Origin: Collinsella sp944321445
GTDB lineage: Bacteria; Actinomycetota; Coriobacteriia; Coriobacteriales; Coriobacteriaceae
Reading direction: 5' to 3' (one strand)
Length of the DNA: 64,000 nt
Assembly (NCBI RefSeq): GCF_030371825.1
Contig: NZ_JAUDDM010000005.1
Positions 24,838-32,627 of the stretch are shown piece by piece. The position numbers were made by a program, and so were the translations under genes. Each line of letters starts with the position of its first letter. Within the stretch, counting starts at the first letter, position 1. The notes beneath the pieces are model-generated. The model ran no database searches. It was not told where the DNA came from and was given only the letters and a program-made list of their open reading frames with translations.

Positions 24838-24992
24838 GATGAGCCGTATTCTGTCTAAGCGTGCCCGCAGCGAGTGACGATATCAAGCTCACACAGATCT
24901 GCCCCAAGAATCACCGTGTCCTTCTGAGTTCAAAGGCCAGGCCTATTCGATTGCACAATCACTGGGTCTAGTCTGTTGCTACTGCCCCTTCA

Positions 24993-26654
24993 TCACTTGA
25001 AGTGAGTTCCGCTAGGCTTTCTAGGTACCACTAGGCGCACTCCCAGTCGGCTACCCAAGGCGCTCCATCCCATCGTCGCCAGCAGGGTAAAGTACGGCGC
25101 GTACAGGAACAGATAGCGCGCTCGGCACTCGAAGACGACCAGGAACATGCTCACCGCGAAGATCGAGGCGTAGGCGACGCATTCGGCGTTGGACGGCTTG
25201 CGGTTCAGGATCCCGACGATGCAGCCCAGCAGGGTGACGAACCACACAAGCTGGGCCATAGCAAAGTAGGGCGTGCCGTTCTGCGAGCTCCCGGCTATCC
25301 AGTTCTTCTCGTAGCCGATATTGAAGAAGTCCTTGAGCGCTTGGTTGTCGCCCACGACCTCGCGGTAGAACAGCCCCTCGCCCTCCCACCAGAACGTCCC
25401 GTCCAGGTAGTTGTTGAGCGTCTTCCGCAGGAAGAGCTTCGCGACCCCAATTGGCCCAAGGTCGTTCAGTCGCTCCTCCCAGCACTCGATGTTCGCCGCG
25501 GAGCGCTCGGAGGGATCGTCAAACGAGCTCGAGTATGCGTAGTCCTCCTCGGTCCACCTGCCGTTCGACTCGTAGTTCAATCCGATCATGAGGTAATGCG
25601 CGAGTGAAAGCGACCGATCTTGGTCGAGCTGGCCCTGATAGGGTGTTATAGCTGCCGCGTTGAGGGCGAGCGCAAAGGCCGCCCCGATCGCCGATGCCGC
25701 AAACGCGGCGGCAAGCGGTCTGAACCGGGCGGAGGCGCCGAGCTTCCCCTTTCTGAGCGCATGGGCGACCTCGACAACCAGAACGGCGACCAGGATGAAG
25801 ATGCTCGTGGGCTTGATGAGATATCCGATGGTCCCGAAGAAGGCGACGCCGAGCATCCGGGGGATTCGCTTGGGAGCGACGACATACAGCAGGAGGGCAG
25901 CTGCGGGGCATAGGACCCCGTAAGAGTCCGAATACGGGACGAGCATCCACGGTGAGAGCCCGACGAGCAGGACGGTAAGCACGAAAGCCACGATGCCGGC
26001 GAGGTCGCCCCTAAGCTTGCGTGCGATAACGGCGACGCAGGCCGTTGCGGCCGTCATGCAGGCGCAGCCCCCTATCACCAGCGCGAGGTAAATCTGCTCA
26101 TAGCTCATGTCTGTGAGCAAGCGGACGATCGCAGAGAACACGCACAAGAGGAAGAGCTGGTTGGGGTATTGCGAAAAATAGTCCGCATGGGGCGCGATGC
26201 CGTCTATTGTCGCGGCAACGAGGATGGATGCGTCCCAGTCAGTGTAGAACAGCGCGCCGTCGACGATGACGAGCTGTAGGATGAATAGCAAGGCGGTGCC
26301 TGAGGCAAGGAATGCCCAGAACGCCCGCGAGCGACCTTCCTTTGTCCTTCTTACAGCGAACAGCAGCGAGATGAGAGCGCCGGCGCAAGTGGCGACCGCC
26401 AGAAGAGCGGGTCCAAGTGCCAGCACCTCCTCGCGCTGGCCGCGAAACCACATGAAGGAGCTGAAGAAGACGATGAGTATGAGCGCGAGCGCGATATAGC
26501 CGGCTGTTACCAATCGGCCGAAGCGCAGCAGCGGCCCGGCAGGCATGAGCGCGGGATTGGCCAACGAGCTGCCAACAGGAGCATCTTGGCCGCCGAAGTC
26601 GCAGGATACATGGGACGAGAGGCGCCCCTGATTGGAAGAATCAGACAGAAGCAC
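24993..26654 (-). CDS. Polytopic membrane protein, probable GT-C-type glycosyltransferase
   Basis: 553 residues with about 12 hydrophobic helices. The first outer loop carries YTDWDASILVAATIDG and HADYFSQYPNQL, like the acidic first loop of GT-C glycosyltransferases. The C-terminal part has a ~140-residue outer segment (WEERLNDLGPIGVAKLF...) and ECRARYLFLYAPYF before the last helix, reminiscent of mannosyl/O-antigen transferase relatives. The start is a GTG at 26654 with GAGGAG 8 nt upstream. A TACAGT preceded by TGG is a possible extended -10. It sits in the C/D pair exactly as 13960-15309 sits in A/B, but the two proteins are not closely similar. A role in sugar decoration of surface proteins is suggested by position only. 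Confidence 0.78.
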   Translation of the reverse strand: MLLSDSSNQGRLSSHVSCDFGGQDAPVGSSLANPALMPAGPLLRFGRLVTAGYIALALILIVFFSSFMWFRGQREEVLALGPALLAVATCAGALISLLFAVRRTKEGRSRAFWAFLASGTALLFILQLVIVDGALFYTDWDASILVAATIDGIAPHADYFSQYPNQLFLLCVFSAIVRLLTDMSYEQIYLALVIGGCACMTAATACVAVIARKLRGDLAGIVAFVLTVLLVGLSPWMLVPYSDSYGVLCPAAALLLYVVAPKRIPRMLGVAFFGTIGYLIKPTSIFILVAVLVVEVAHALRKGKLGASARFRPLAAAFAASAIGAAFALALNAAAITPYQGQLDQDRSLSLAHYLMIGLNYESNGRWTEEDYAYSSSFDDPSERSAANIECWEERLNDLGPIGVAKLFLRKTLNNYLDGTFWWEGEGLFYREVVGDNQALKDFFNIGYEKNWIAGSSQNGTPYFAMAQLVWFVTLLGCIVGILNRKPSNAECVAYASIFAVSMFLVVFECRARYLFLYAPYFTLLATMGWSALGSRLGVRLVVPRKPSGTHFK

Positions 26655-26747
26655 GGCGCCATCTCCTCAATCTCAGTAGTCGAACAACAAAGGCGCATCG
26701 CCTCTACTGTACCAGCGAGGGGAAATCGAGGGCGCCGCGAGCGCTGC

Positions 26748-26865
26748 ACATAGCAATAAACCGCAAGCACCCTCCCCATTCCTGGGGAGGGTGCTTGCGG
26801 TTCCAGAGCCTTCTGCGCGACAGCTTGCATTTGTCAAAGGCCAGGGGAGCCCCACGCGTCCGAGC
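26748..26865 (-). repeat. Tail repeat of pair C/D, right arm
   Basis: Inverted copy of 24717-24837. It keeps the C/D-type hairpin and the ACATAGCAATAAA extension, but its outer end matches the GGGGCTCCCCTGG form of the A/B repeats. Confidence 0.92.
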
Positions 26866-26892
26866 GTCCTTGACCTGCTGCCTGCAATAAAC

Positions 26893-26926
26893 GTGTGACC
26901 GGGATCAGATTTGACCCCGGTCACAC
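26893..26926 (-). terminator. Terminator of surface gene D
   Basis: GTGTGACCGGG pairs with CCCGGTCACAC around an AT-richer loop; on the minus strand it is followed by GTTTATTG. It lies 15 bp past the stop of gene D. Confidence 0.7.
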
Positions 26927-26940
26927 GGGATCACGCTAGA

Positions 26941-29451
26941 TTAGCGGTCGTTGTCCTCCGGGGCGGACGGAACGAGAGCGTCATCCAGCGGGCCGTCGGG
27001 CTGATAGCGGACAACCATCATCGCGACCTGACGGCGGGTGATGTTGCCGGTAGCCCAGAGCTCGTCGGTGCCGACGCCCATGATGTCGTTCTCAACAGCC
27101 CAGGCGACGTACTCCTCGGCCCACGGGGAGACCTCGTCGGCATCCTTGTAGCTGTCAAGGACGGAGGTGTCAGCGGAGATGTCAGCGCCGGTGGCACGAG
27201 CGTACTCAGCGAGCATCTTAGCGAGCTCCTGGCGGGACACGACGTCCTCAGGACGGAAGTTGTTGGTGCCGGAGTCGCCGGAGACGATGCCGCAGGAGAC
27301 GGCCCAAGAGATGGACTTGGCGTAGTACATATCCTCACGGACGTCATCGAAGCCGGTGACATACTCGCCGTTGGTCTGGCCCTCATTGGACCACTCGGGG
27401 GAACCGGCCATCTTGTAGAGGACCTCGCACACGTCGCCGCGCTTGATGTTGTGGTCCTTGCCGAAGATGCTGGTGCCGTTGTAGCCGCGCATGTAACCGA
27501 GGTCATAGGCCTTGAAGATCTCCTCGGCGCCCCAATCGTCAGACTTGACATCGGAGAAGACCTTGGTGTCGTCGACCTTGAGGGTGTTCTCGGACTCCTC
27601 GCCCAGGAAGACATAGTTCTTCACGCCAGCGGCGATCTTGATGGAGGCCTTGTAGACGCCCTGCTCGACGATCTCGTCGGTGTCGACGGCCTTGCTCTCG
27701 CCCTCAGCGGTGAAGTAGAAGTGGTCGAGCTCGATGGTGCCCTCAGGCAGACGAACCTCTTTACCGTCCTTGTCGAGGGTGTAGAAGTAGTAGTCCGCGG
27801 CTTCACCGGTGTAGGGGATGAACTTCTCGGTGTCGAAGGTCTTCTCAGCGTCGGAGCCGATGTAGACCTTGGTGAGAACGATCGGCTTCACGACAACGGT
27901 GAGCTCGCAGTCGCCGGTCAGGTTGTACAGATCGCTGGAGATGATGACGTGATAGACGCCGGCGTCGACGATGCTGTCAACGGTCTGGCCGAGGCCATTC
28001 TTGACGGTGACGGTGTAGTCCTCACCCTCGGTCAGCACGCCGCCCTCGTACTCGACAACGGTGTCGATGTCATCAAGGATGTTCTCGCCGGTGTAGGTGA
28101 TCGGCTCGACGTGGTCGACGACGGTGCCGTCGTACTTGAAGTAGGCGTTGGCGTCAGCGTTGATGTCGCCGTTGCGGGTCTTCACAGTCATGGAGACGGT
28201 GTCGCTGCCGTACTTGAACTGATTGGCCTTGGCGTCGACGCGCACGGTGACGGTGTAGTCGCCGGGGACGTCGTTGACCGTGTTGGCGTCGACAACCTCG
28301 CCGGCGGCATTGGTGATCACGATGCTGAGATCGCCAAAGAGAGCGGTGATCTTGTCAACGTCAAAGTAGGTGCCAACCTTCTTGAGGTTCACATTCACGG
28401 TCTGGCCATCAAGGGCGACGCCGTCATACTTCATGTCGGCATCCTTGATCAGGATGTCAACGATGCTGAAGGTGGCCTCCTTGGAGCCCGTGAGGTTCGG
28501 GTTCTTGGCGGAGTTGGCGGCAACCTTAACCGTGTAGACGGTCTTATTCTTGATGACGTGGTCACCGTTCTCGGCGCTCACGAACGTGATGTCGACATCG
28601 TCGGTCGTGTTCACGTCCATGCCGTCGATGGTGGCGTCGGTCGGCAGCCAATCGTTAACGGGGACAGTCGTGACGTCAGTCACGGAGACCTCGGCGTTGG
28701 TGATGTCGAGCTTGTTCACCGTGAAGGGCAGCTGCACCTCAGAGCCATCATAGTCACCGGTACCGGTCAGAACTGCAACATAGTTGCCAGCATCGATAGG
28801 AATGTTGCTCCCATCGGCGCTAACGAGGGGGCTGTCGGAGCCGGCCTTGTAGAACACGACGTTTACATCGGTCGGCTGCAGAATCTTACCGTCAAGGTAG
28901 AAGTTGACAAGCTGGGGCTCGCCGTTGTAGGTGAAGGTGGAGTTGCTCACGTCACCAGTCGCCGAGTTAAAGAGCTGAACGCCCTCGAGCGACTTGGCAA
29001 CGATCTTGAACTCAACCTCGAGCACGCCGCCACGGTACTCGCTGGTAGCGGGAGCGCTGATCTCCATCTTATAGGTGCCGATGCCCCAATTGTAGCGGTT
29101 GGGGTTAGTGATCTGACGGCCAGTGGAGGTGAAGTACTTCACGTTGCGCTGGCTGACGCGAACCGCCTTGCCGTTCTTCGGGGTAACCTCGAGAACCATG
29201 GGGTACTCGCTACCGGAGCCAGCCTCGAATTCGATGTTGCTCGGGTCGCTGATGATGTAGCCCTGGTTGTCGTGAGCGTAGGTGACGGAGCCGTTGGCCC
29301 AGGCCTGCTGCTCGGACACGCTCTGCGTGCTGATGCCGTCGTCGGCCATGGCCACGACGGGGGCGACGCCGAGGCTGAGCGCGCCCACGAGGGACGCGGT
29401 GACGACGGCTGCCACCTTCTTAGTGTGCTTCCTGTTGACGCAAGCTGTCAT
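26941..29451 (-). CDS. SLH-domain surface protein D, silent-cassette candidate
   Basis: 836 residues. The head is the B form (VVAMADD). The body holds beta-rich repeats (NSTFTYNGEPQLVNF, DYTVTVKNGLGQTVDSIVDAG, FIPYTGEAADYYFY) and three SLH domains ending GVGTDELWATGNITRR, so the C-terminal type is that of B. It faces A in opposite orientation; inversion between head modules A and D (10976-29491) would bring it behind the promoter and would carry the whole array with it. Upstream on its strand a TTGACA lies near 29547, but no matching -10 is seen, so it is probably not transcribed in place. The C-terminal EDNDR tail is unique. Confidence 0.92.
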   Translation of the reverse strand: MTACVNRKHTKKVAAVVTASLVGALSLGVAPVVAMADDGISTQSVSEQQAWANGSVTYAHDNQGYIISDPSNIEFEAGSGSEYPMVLEVTPKNGKAVRVSQRNVKYFTSTGRQITNPNRYNWGIGTYKMEISAPATSEYRGGVLEVEFKIVAKSLEGVQLFNSATGDVSNSTFTYNGEPQLVNFYLDGKILQPTDVNVVFYKAGSDSPLVSADGSNIPIDAGNYVAVLTGTGDYDGSEVQLPFTVNKLDITNAEVSVTDVTTVPVNDWLPTDATIDGMDVNTTDDVDITFVSAENGDHVIKNKTVYTVKVAANSAKNPNLTGSKEATFSIVDILIKDADMKYDGVALDGQTVNVNLKKVGTYFDVDKITALFGDLSIVITNAAGEVVDANTVNDVPGDYTVTVRVDAKANQFKYGSDTVSMTVKTRNGDINADANAYFKYDGTVVDHVEPITYTGENILDDIDTVVEYEGGVLTEGEDYTVTVKNGLGQTVDSIVDAGVYHVIISSDLYNLTGDCELTVVVKPIVLTKVYIGSDAEKTFDTEKFIPYTGEAADYYFYTLDKDGKEVRLPEGTIELDHFYFTAEGESKAVDTDEIVEQGVYKASIKIAAGVKNYVFLGEESENTLKVDDTKVFSDVKSDDWGAEEIFKAYDLGYMRGYNGTSIFGKDHNIKRGDVCEVLYKMAGSPEWSNEGQTNGEYVTGFDDVREDMYYAKSISWAVSCGIVSGDSGTNNFRPEDVVSRQELAKMLAEYARATGADISADTSVLDSYKDADEVSPWAEEYVAWAVENDIMGVGTDELWATGNITRRQVAMMVVRYQPDGPLDDALVPSAPEDNDR

Positions 29452-29491
29452 ACGTCTTTCTCCTTCCGTGAGGAACAGATAATCGCCAGTT
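29338..29491 (-). repeat. 154-bp surface-gene head module, copy D
   Basis: Reverse-complement copy identical to B. At its outer edge GATAA-CTGGCGA-TTATC forms the best version of a dyad that straddles the module boundary; copy A has ATAA-CTGGCGA-TTAT at 10974-10988. Confidence 0.95.
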
Positions 29492-29660
29492 ATCAGTTCT
29501 TCAGCAAAAATGCAGGTAAACAGCTGTATTACATTGTCAATGGCGCTGGCACCGCGTCGAGTAATTCGTGCTCATTCATGGATGTGAATTGAAGGTGCGG
29601 GCACCGGCTCCCATCCGATGGGCTCGCGCGTGCCCCGAAACATCTTTGCCCACAGCCAAA

Positions 29661-29867
29661 GCTAGACAAATTGGGTCGATATGCATTTTTCTAGCGTCTC
29701 TCAAGTCGGATTAAGGAGCCTCTGCTATTTGATTCGGAGATATTCGACTTGAAATGGGCGCGACAAGTGGCGTGAGGTCACTTACATGCGTAGTCATCGA
29801 GCGCCAAAATGGGCGTGCGCCTCTCAATGGGCCAATCTAAAAATGCAAATCGGCCCAATTTGTCTAG
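29661..29867. repeat. Intergenic element with inverted ends, type 1 (copy 2)
   Basis: The left end GCTAGACAAATTGGGTCGAT continues into ATGCATTTTT; the right end (29838-29867) is the inverted copy with small changes. The interior contains its own inverted TCAAGTCG/CGACTTGA. The rest of 29492-30041 has no gene. Confidence 0.78.
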
Positions 29868-29955
29868 TCCAGCCCCCTTGTTTCTGCGATGGAGGCAATT
29901 TTGTGCGGAAGAGAGAGTTCTGGCTAAAGCGTCTCGTTGGCCGGCCATGCAAAAC

Positions 29956-30008
29956 GGTCGCGCTTCTTCGGAGGCTCTCATTACGATTCATTCCGAAGAA
30001 GCGCGACC
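29956..30008 (-). terminator. Terminator of the subtilase gene
   Basis: GGTCGCGCTTCTTCGGA and its perfect complement flank a 19-bp loop. On the minus strand GTTTTGC follows. It lies 34 bp past the protease stop. Confidence 0.75.
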
Positions 30009-30041
30009 AACCGCTCCATCTTGATTCTTGCTTACTCAGGC

Positions 30042-32078
30042 CTAGATAATGTCCTGCTCCACGCAGTTCATGAAGATCGTTGCCATTTGCGCGCGGGTAC
30101 AGGTCTGCTGCGGGCTCAACAGCTTTACGCCACCGGGCTGCTCGACACCATTGATGATGCCCGTGTCGACAGCCCAGACAACCTCGTCTCGAGCCCATCC
30201 GTTGACCGTATTGTGGTCCGGCAGGGCATTGAACTTCGTGTCGTTCGCACGCTCGATCTCCGCATCGGCCACGTTTGCCACCACGATAGCCAGCTGCTCG
30301 CGCGTCAGCGGCTCGCCCACGCCGAACCTGCCGTCACCGTATCCGGACATAAAACCTTGCTGCTCAGCCCATACGATGGCGTCCTCGTAATAGGCGCCGG
30401 ATGCTGCATCGCTGTAGTCTGCTCCGCCGTTCACGGCGGGCTCGCCAAAGTACCGGTACAGGATTGTCGCAACCTGCTCTCGCAGCACGGCGTTTTCCGG
30501 ACCGAATTCCGTCTCGGAATATCCGCCCATGATGCCCTTCTCATAGACGTATTTCACTTGGCTGTAATACCAGGCATCGGCGGCAACATCCGCAAAGGGT
30601 AGCGACTCCTCTTCCGGCTCCTCCTCGCTTGCGAGCAGCTGCTCCAGTGCCGCATCGGCGTCGAGTGCGCCATGGCTTCCGCTGGTTTCGCTGCGGTCAT
30701 TAACGGGGTCGACTACGGGCCCTGCCGTGCGGTAAAGTGCGCCCAAGATTTCATCGACCGTCGCATCCGGTTTGGCGGCATACATAAGCGCGATGGTTCC
30801 CGCCACAATTGGCGACGCTTCTGACGTGCCGCTTTCGGTTTTGTACATGTTGTTCGAGTCTGAGTCCAGGGCAGTCGACCAGATGGAGCGGCCTGGTGCA
30901 CTGATGTCTTTTGCGTCGTTATAGTCTGACCACACAATGTTGGTCCCATCCGGTTCCAGCGCGGTTACCGAAACGCACTCATCAAAATCCGCCGGATACA
31001 TGTTGTCGGTGCGGGGCGTGCTCGACTGGTCGCCGTTGCCGCCGGAGCATACGGTGATGATGCCGTATTCGTCGCGCGCTTCGATAATCGCTTCGTGGAA
31101 TATCTGGTCTGTGGCGGCGTTGCCGTAGCCGCCCAGGCTCATGTTGACAACGCGCAGGTTGTTGACTTTGCCGTCTTCAATGAGGCCGAAAAGGCACTCA
31201 TAGGCTGCTGTGAGAGACTGCGTGCTAATGGACCCGTCATGGTGCTTTCCAGCTTCATCGACATATGCGTTGCTCTGGACCTTGATGGGCAAAATGTCCG
31301 CATTGTAAGAAGCTCCCGCAAGGCCAATGCCGTTGTTGGCGGTGGCGCCGACAATGCCTGCAACATGAGTTCCGTGACCAACGCAATCTTGGATTTCGCA
31401 AGATGCCAACGGCTTGTCGAGCGTGGCGTCATACGCGAGGTCGGTGAGCAGGCTATCTCTCAGGTCGACGTGGTCAAGCTGCGCGCCTGTGTCCAGAACC
31501 GCAACGGTGACAGCATGGTCGCTTGTGTGCTCTTTCCAGGTGTCGATGAGGTTCGTATCGTATGCCCAGTATTGGTTCCTGTTGGAATCGGCTTCAGAGC
31601 GAGCCGCAAAGGGATCGTTAACGGGAAGGGCAGATAGTGTGCCCAACGTGCCTGCGAGGCTGTCCCCGTTAACGGCGGATCCGGATTCGGGTGACGTAAT
31701 GATGTGGTACACAAAGTTGTACTGCACCTCGGCTACGCCATCGATGCCGCGCGCTGCCTCGAGGGCCTCTGCGTCACTCATACCTTCGCCGGCGTCCGCC
31801 GCGAGCACGACATCCCCGTCATGCGATACGGACGATTCGCTCACCTCGATGCCTGCCTGAGCAAGATCGCCCATCACGGGCTCCTCGAAAAGCAGCTGGA
31901 TGCCGCCTTCTGCCTGCGCCGCAAGCGCGCGCGATGTTTCTTCGTCCAGCGTGATCAGGATGCCCGCGGTCTCGGTGCCAGCGGGGGAGGCGATTGCCAT
32001 GCCGGGCGCCAGCGACAGCCCTGCAACCAGGGTGACGGGCACGGCGAATGCGCGGAACAGCGCGTTCATATGCTTCAT
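30042..32078 (-). CDS. Surface-anchored subtilisin-like serine protease with SLH domains
   Basis: 678 residues: signal peptide (1 to ~30), propeptide-like region (~31-165 with ISFVxQ-type beta pattern ending VQYNFVYHI), then an S8 catalytic domain with Asp196 (VAVLDTG), His235 (GHGTHVAG) and Ser419 (GTSEASP). Three SLH domains follow from ~495 to 675 (FADVAADAWYYSQVKYVYEKG; YYEDAIVWAEQQGFMSGY; WARDEVVWAVDTGIING). The triad is intact, so it should be active outside the cell, held on the wall. The ATG at 32078 is chosen because the signal peptide begins there and AAGGA precedes it; the frame extends 32 codons further without a ribosome site. It may process other surface proteins, including those of the neighbouring variable locus (guess). 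Confidence 0.93.
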   Translation of the reverse strand: MKHMNALFRAFAVPVTLVAGLSLAPGMAIASPAGTETAGILITLDEETSRALAAQAEGGIQLLFEEPVMGDLAQAGIEVSESSVSHDGDVVLAADAGEGMSDAEALEAARGIDGVAEVQYNFVYHIITSPESGSAVNGDSLAGTLGTLSALPVNDPFAARSEADSNRNQYWAYDTNLIDTWKEHTSDHAVTVAVLDTGAQLDHVDLRDSLLTDLAYDATLDKPLASCEIQDCVGHGTHVAGIVGATANNGIGLAGASYNADILPIKVQSNAYVDEAGKHHDGSISTQSLTAAYECLFGLIEDGKVNNLRVVNMSLGGYGNAATDQIFHEAIIEARDEYGIITVCSGGNGDQSSTPRTDNMYPADFDECVSVTALEPDGTNIVWSDYNDAKDISAPGRSIWSTALDSDSNNMYKTESGTSEASPIVAGTIALMYAAKPDATVDEILGALYRTAGPVVDPVNDRSETSGSHGALDADAALEQLLASEEEPEEESLPFADVAADAWYYSQVKYVYEKGIMGGYSETEFGPENAVLREQVATILYRYFGEPAVNGGADYSDAASGAYYEDAIVWAEQQGFMSGYGDGRFGVGEPLTREQLAIVVANVADAEIERANDTKFNALPDHNTVNGWARDEVVWAVDTGIINGVEQPGGVKLLSPQQTCTRAQMATIFMNCVEQDII

Positions 32079-32239
32079 AGGAAGGTCCTTCCCGTGAGGT
32101 GTTGTTCGAAGGCGGCGCTCGCAGGCCAACGGGGCCAGCGAGATGCCGGTCGCTCCATTGTACCGCGCTGCCACGTGGGCGACTCACACTCGCTCAAGAG
32201 GCTGGTAGGGGGTTAAATAATATGAAGCAAGCCCGAATC

Positions 32240-32446
32240 TGGATAAAAATGTCGATTACGCATTTTTGAGTGCGCCCCGGCATCCGTCTCAAGTCGCTCG
32301 GGGCAGTCGCCTCACAGGCACAAAACGGCCTCGCGACGCCAGAAAGCGGCCTAAAGCCCGCCGCGAAAGCCCGATGAAATCTCGACAACCTGGCATCCGG
32401 CCTCCCCAACCGCTTCCAAAAATGCATAACCGACATGCCCTGCCAC
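32240..32446. repeat. Intergenic element with inverted ends, type 2 (copy 1)
   Basis: The left end is TGGATAAAAATGTCGATTAC then GCATTTTTG; the right end (32416-32437) holds CCAAAAATGCATAACCGACAT. The core GTCGATTA-GCATTTTT is shared with the type 1 ends. It lies in the 549-bp divergent gap between the protease and folP; no promoter stood out in the rest of the gap. Confidence 0.7.
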
Positions 32447-32627
32447 TTGTCGGCAACAGCCTTTCTCAAGGTCTTTTCACAGCCCCGTTCCCCGTCGCCC
32501 CTCGCGGTTTTCTTGAAGCGGCCGCGCCGCTGCGCACCTGTCCACGCGTGTGGATACAATAAGAACCGATACGCAATCGATCGCTCGCGCGCCCGCCCGG
32601 CGTGGCTCGCGAGGCGAAAGGATACCC

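Noticed and set aside
29500..29560. A promoter for surface gene D based on TTGACA on the minus strand
   Set aside because: No acceptable -10 box lies 15-19 bp downstream of it.
10965..29592. Long open frames antisense to surface genes A, B, C and D
   Set aside because: They are Val/Gly/Asp-rich shadows of the repeat codons in the true frames. All four appear opposite the same sequence type and none has a start context.
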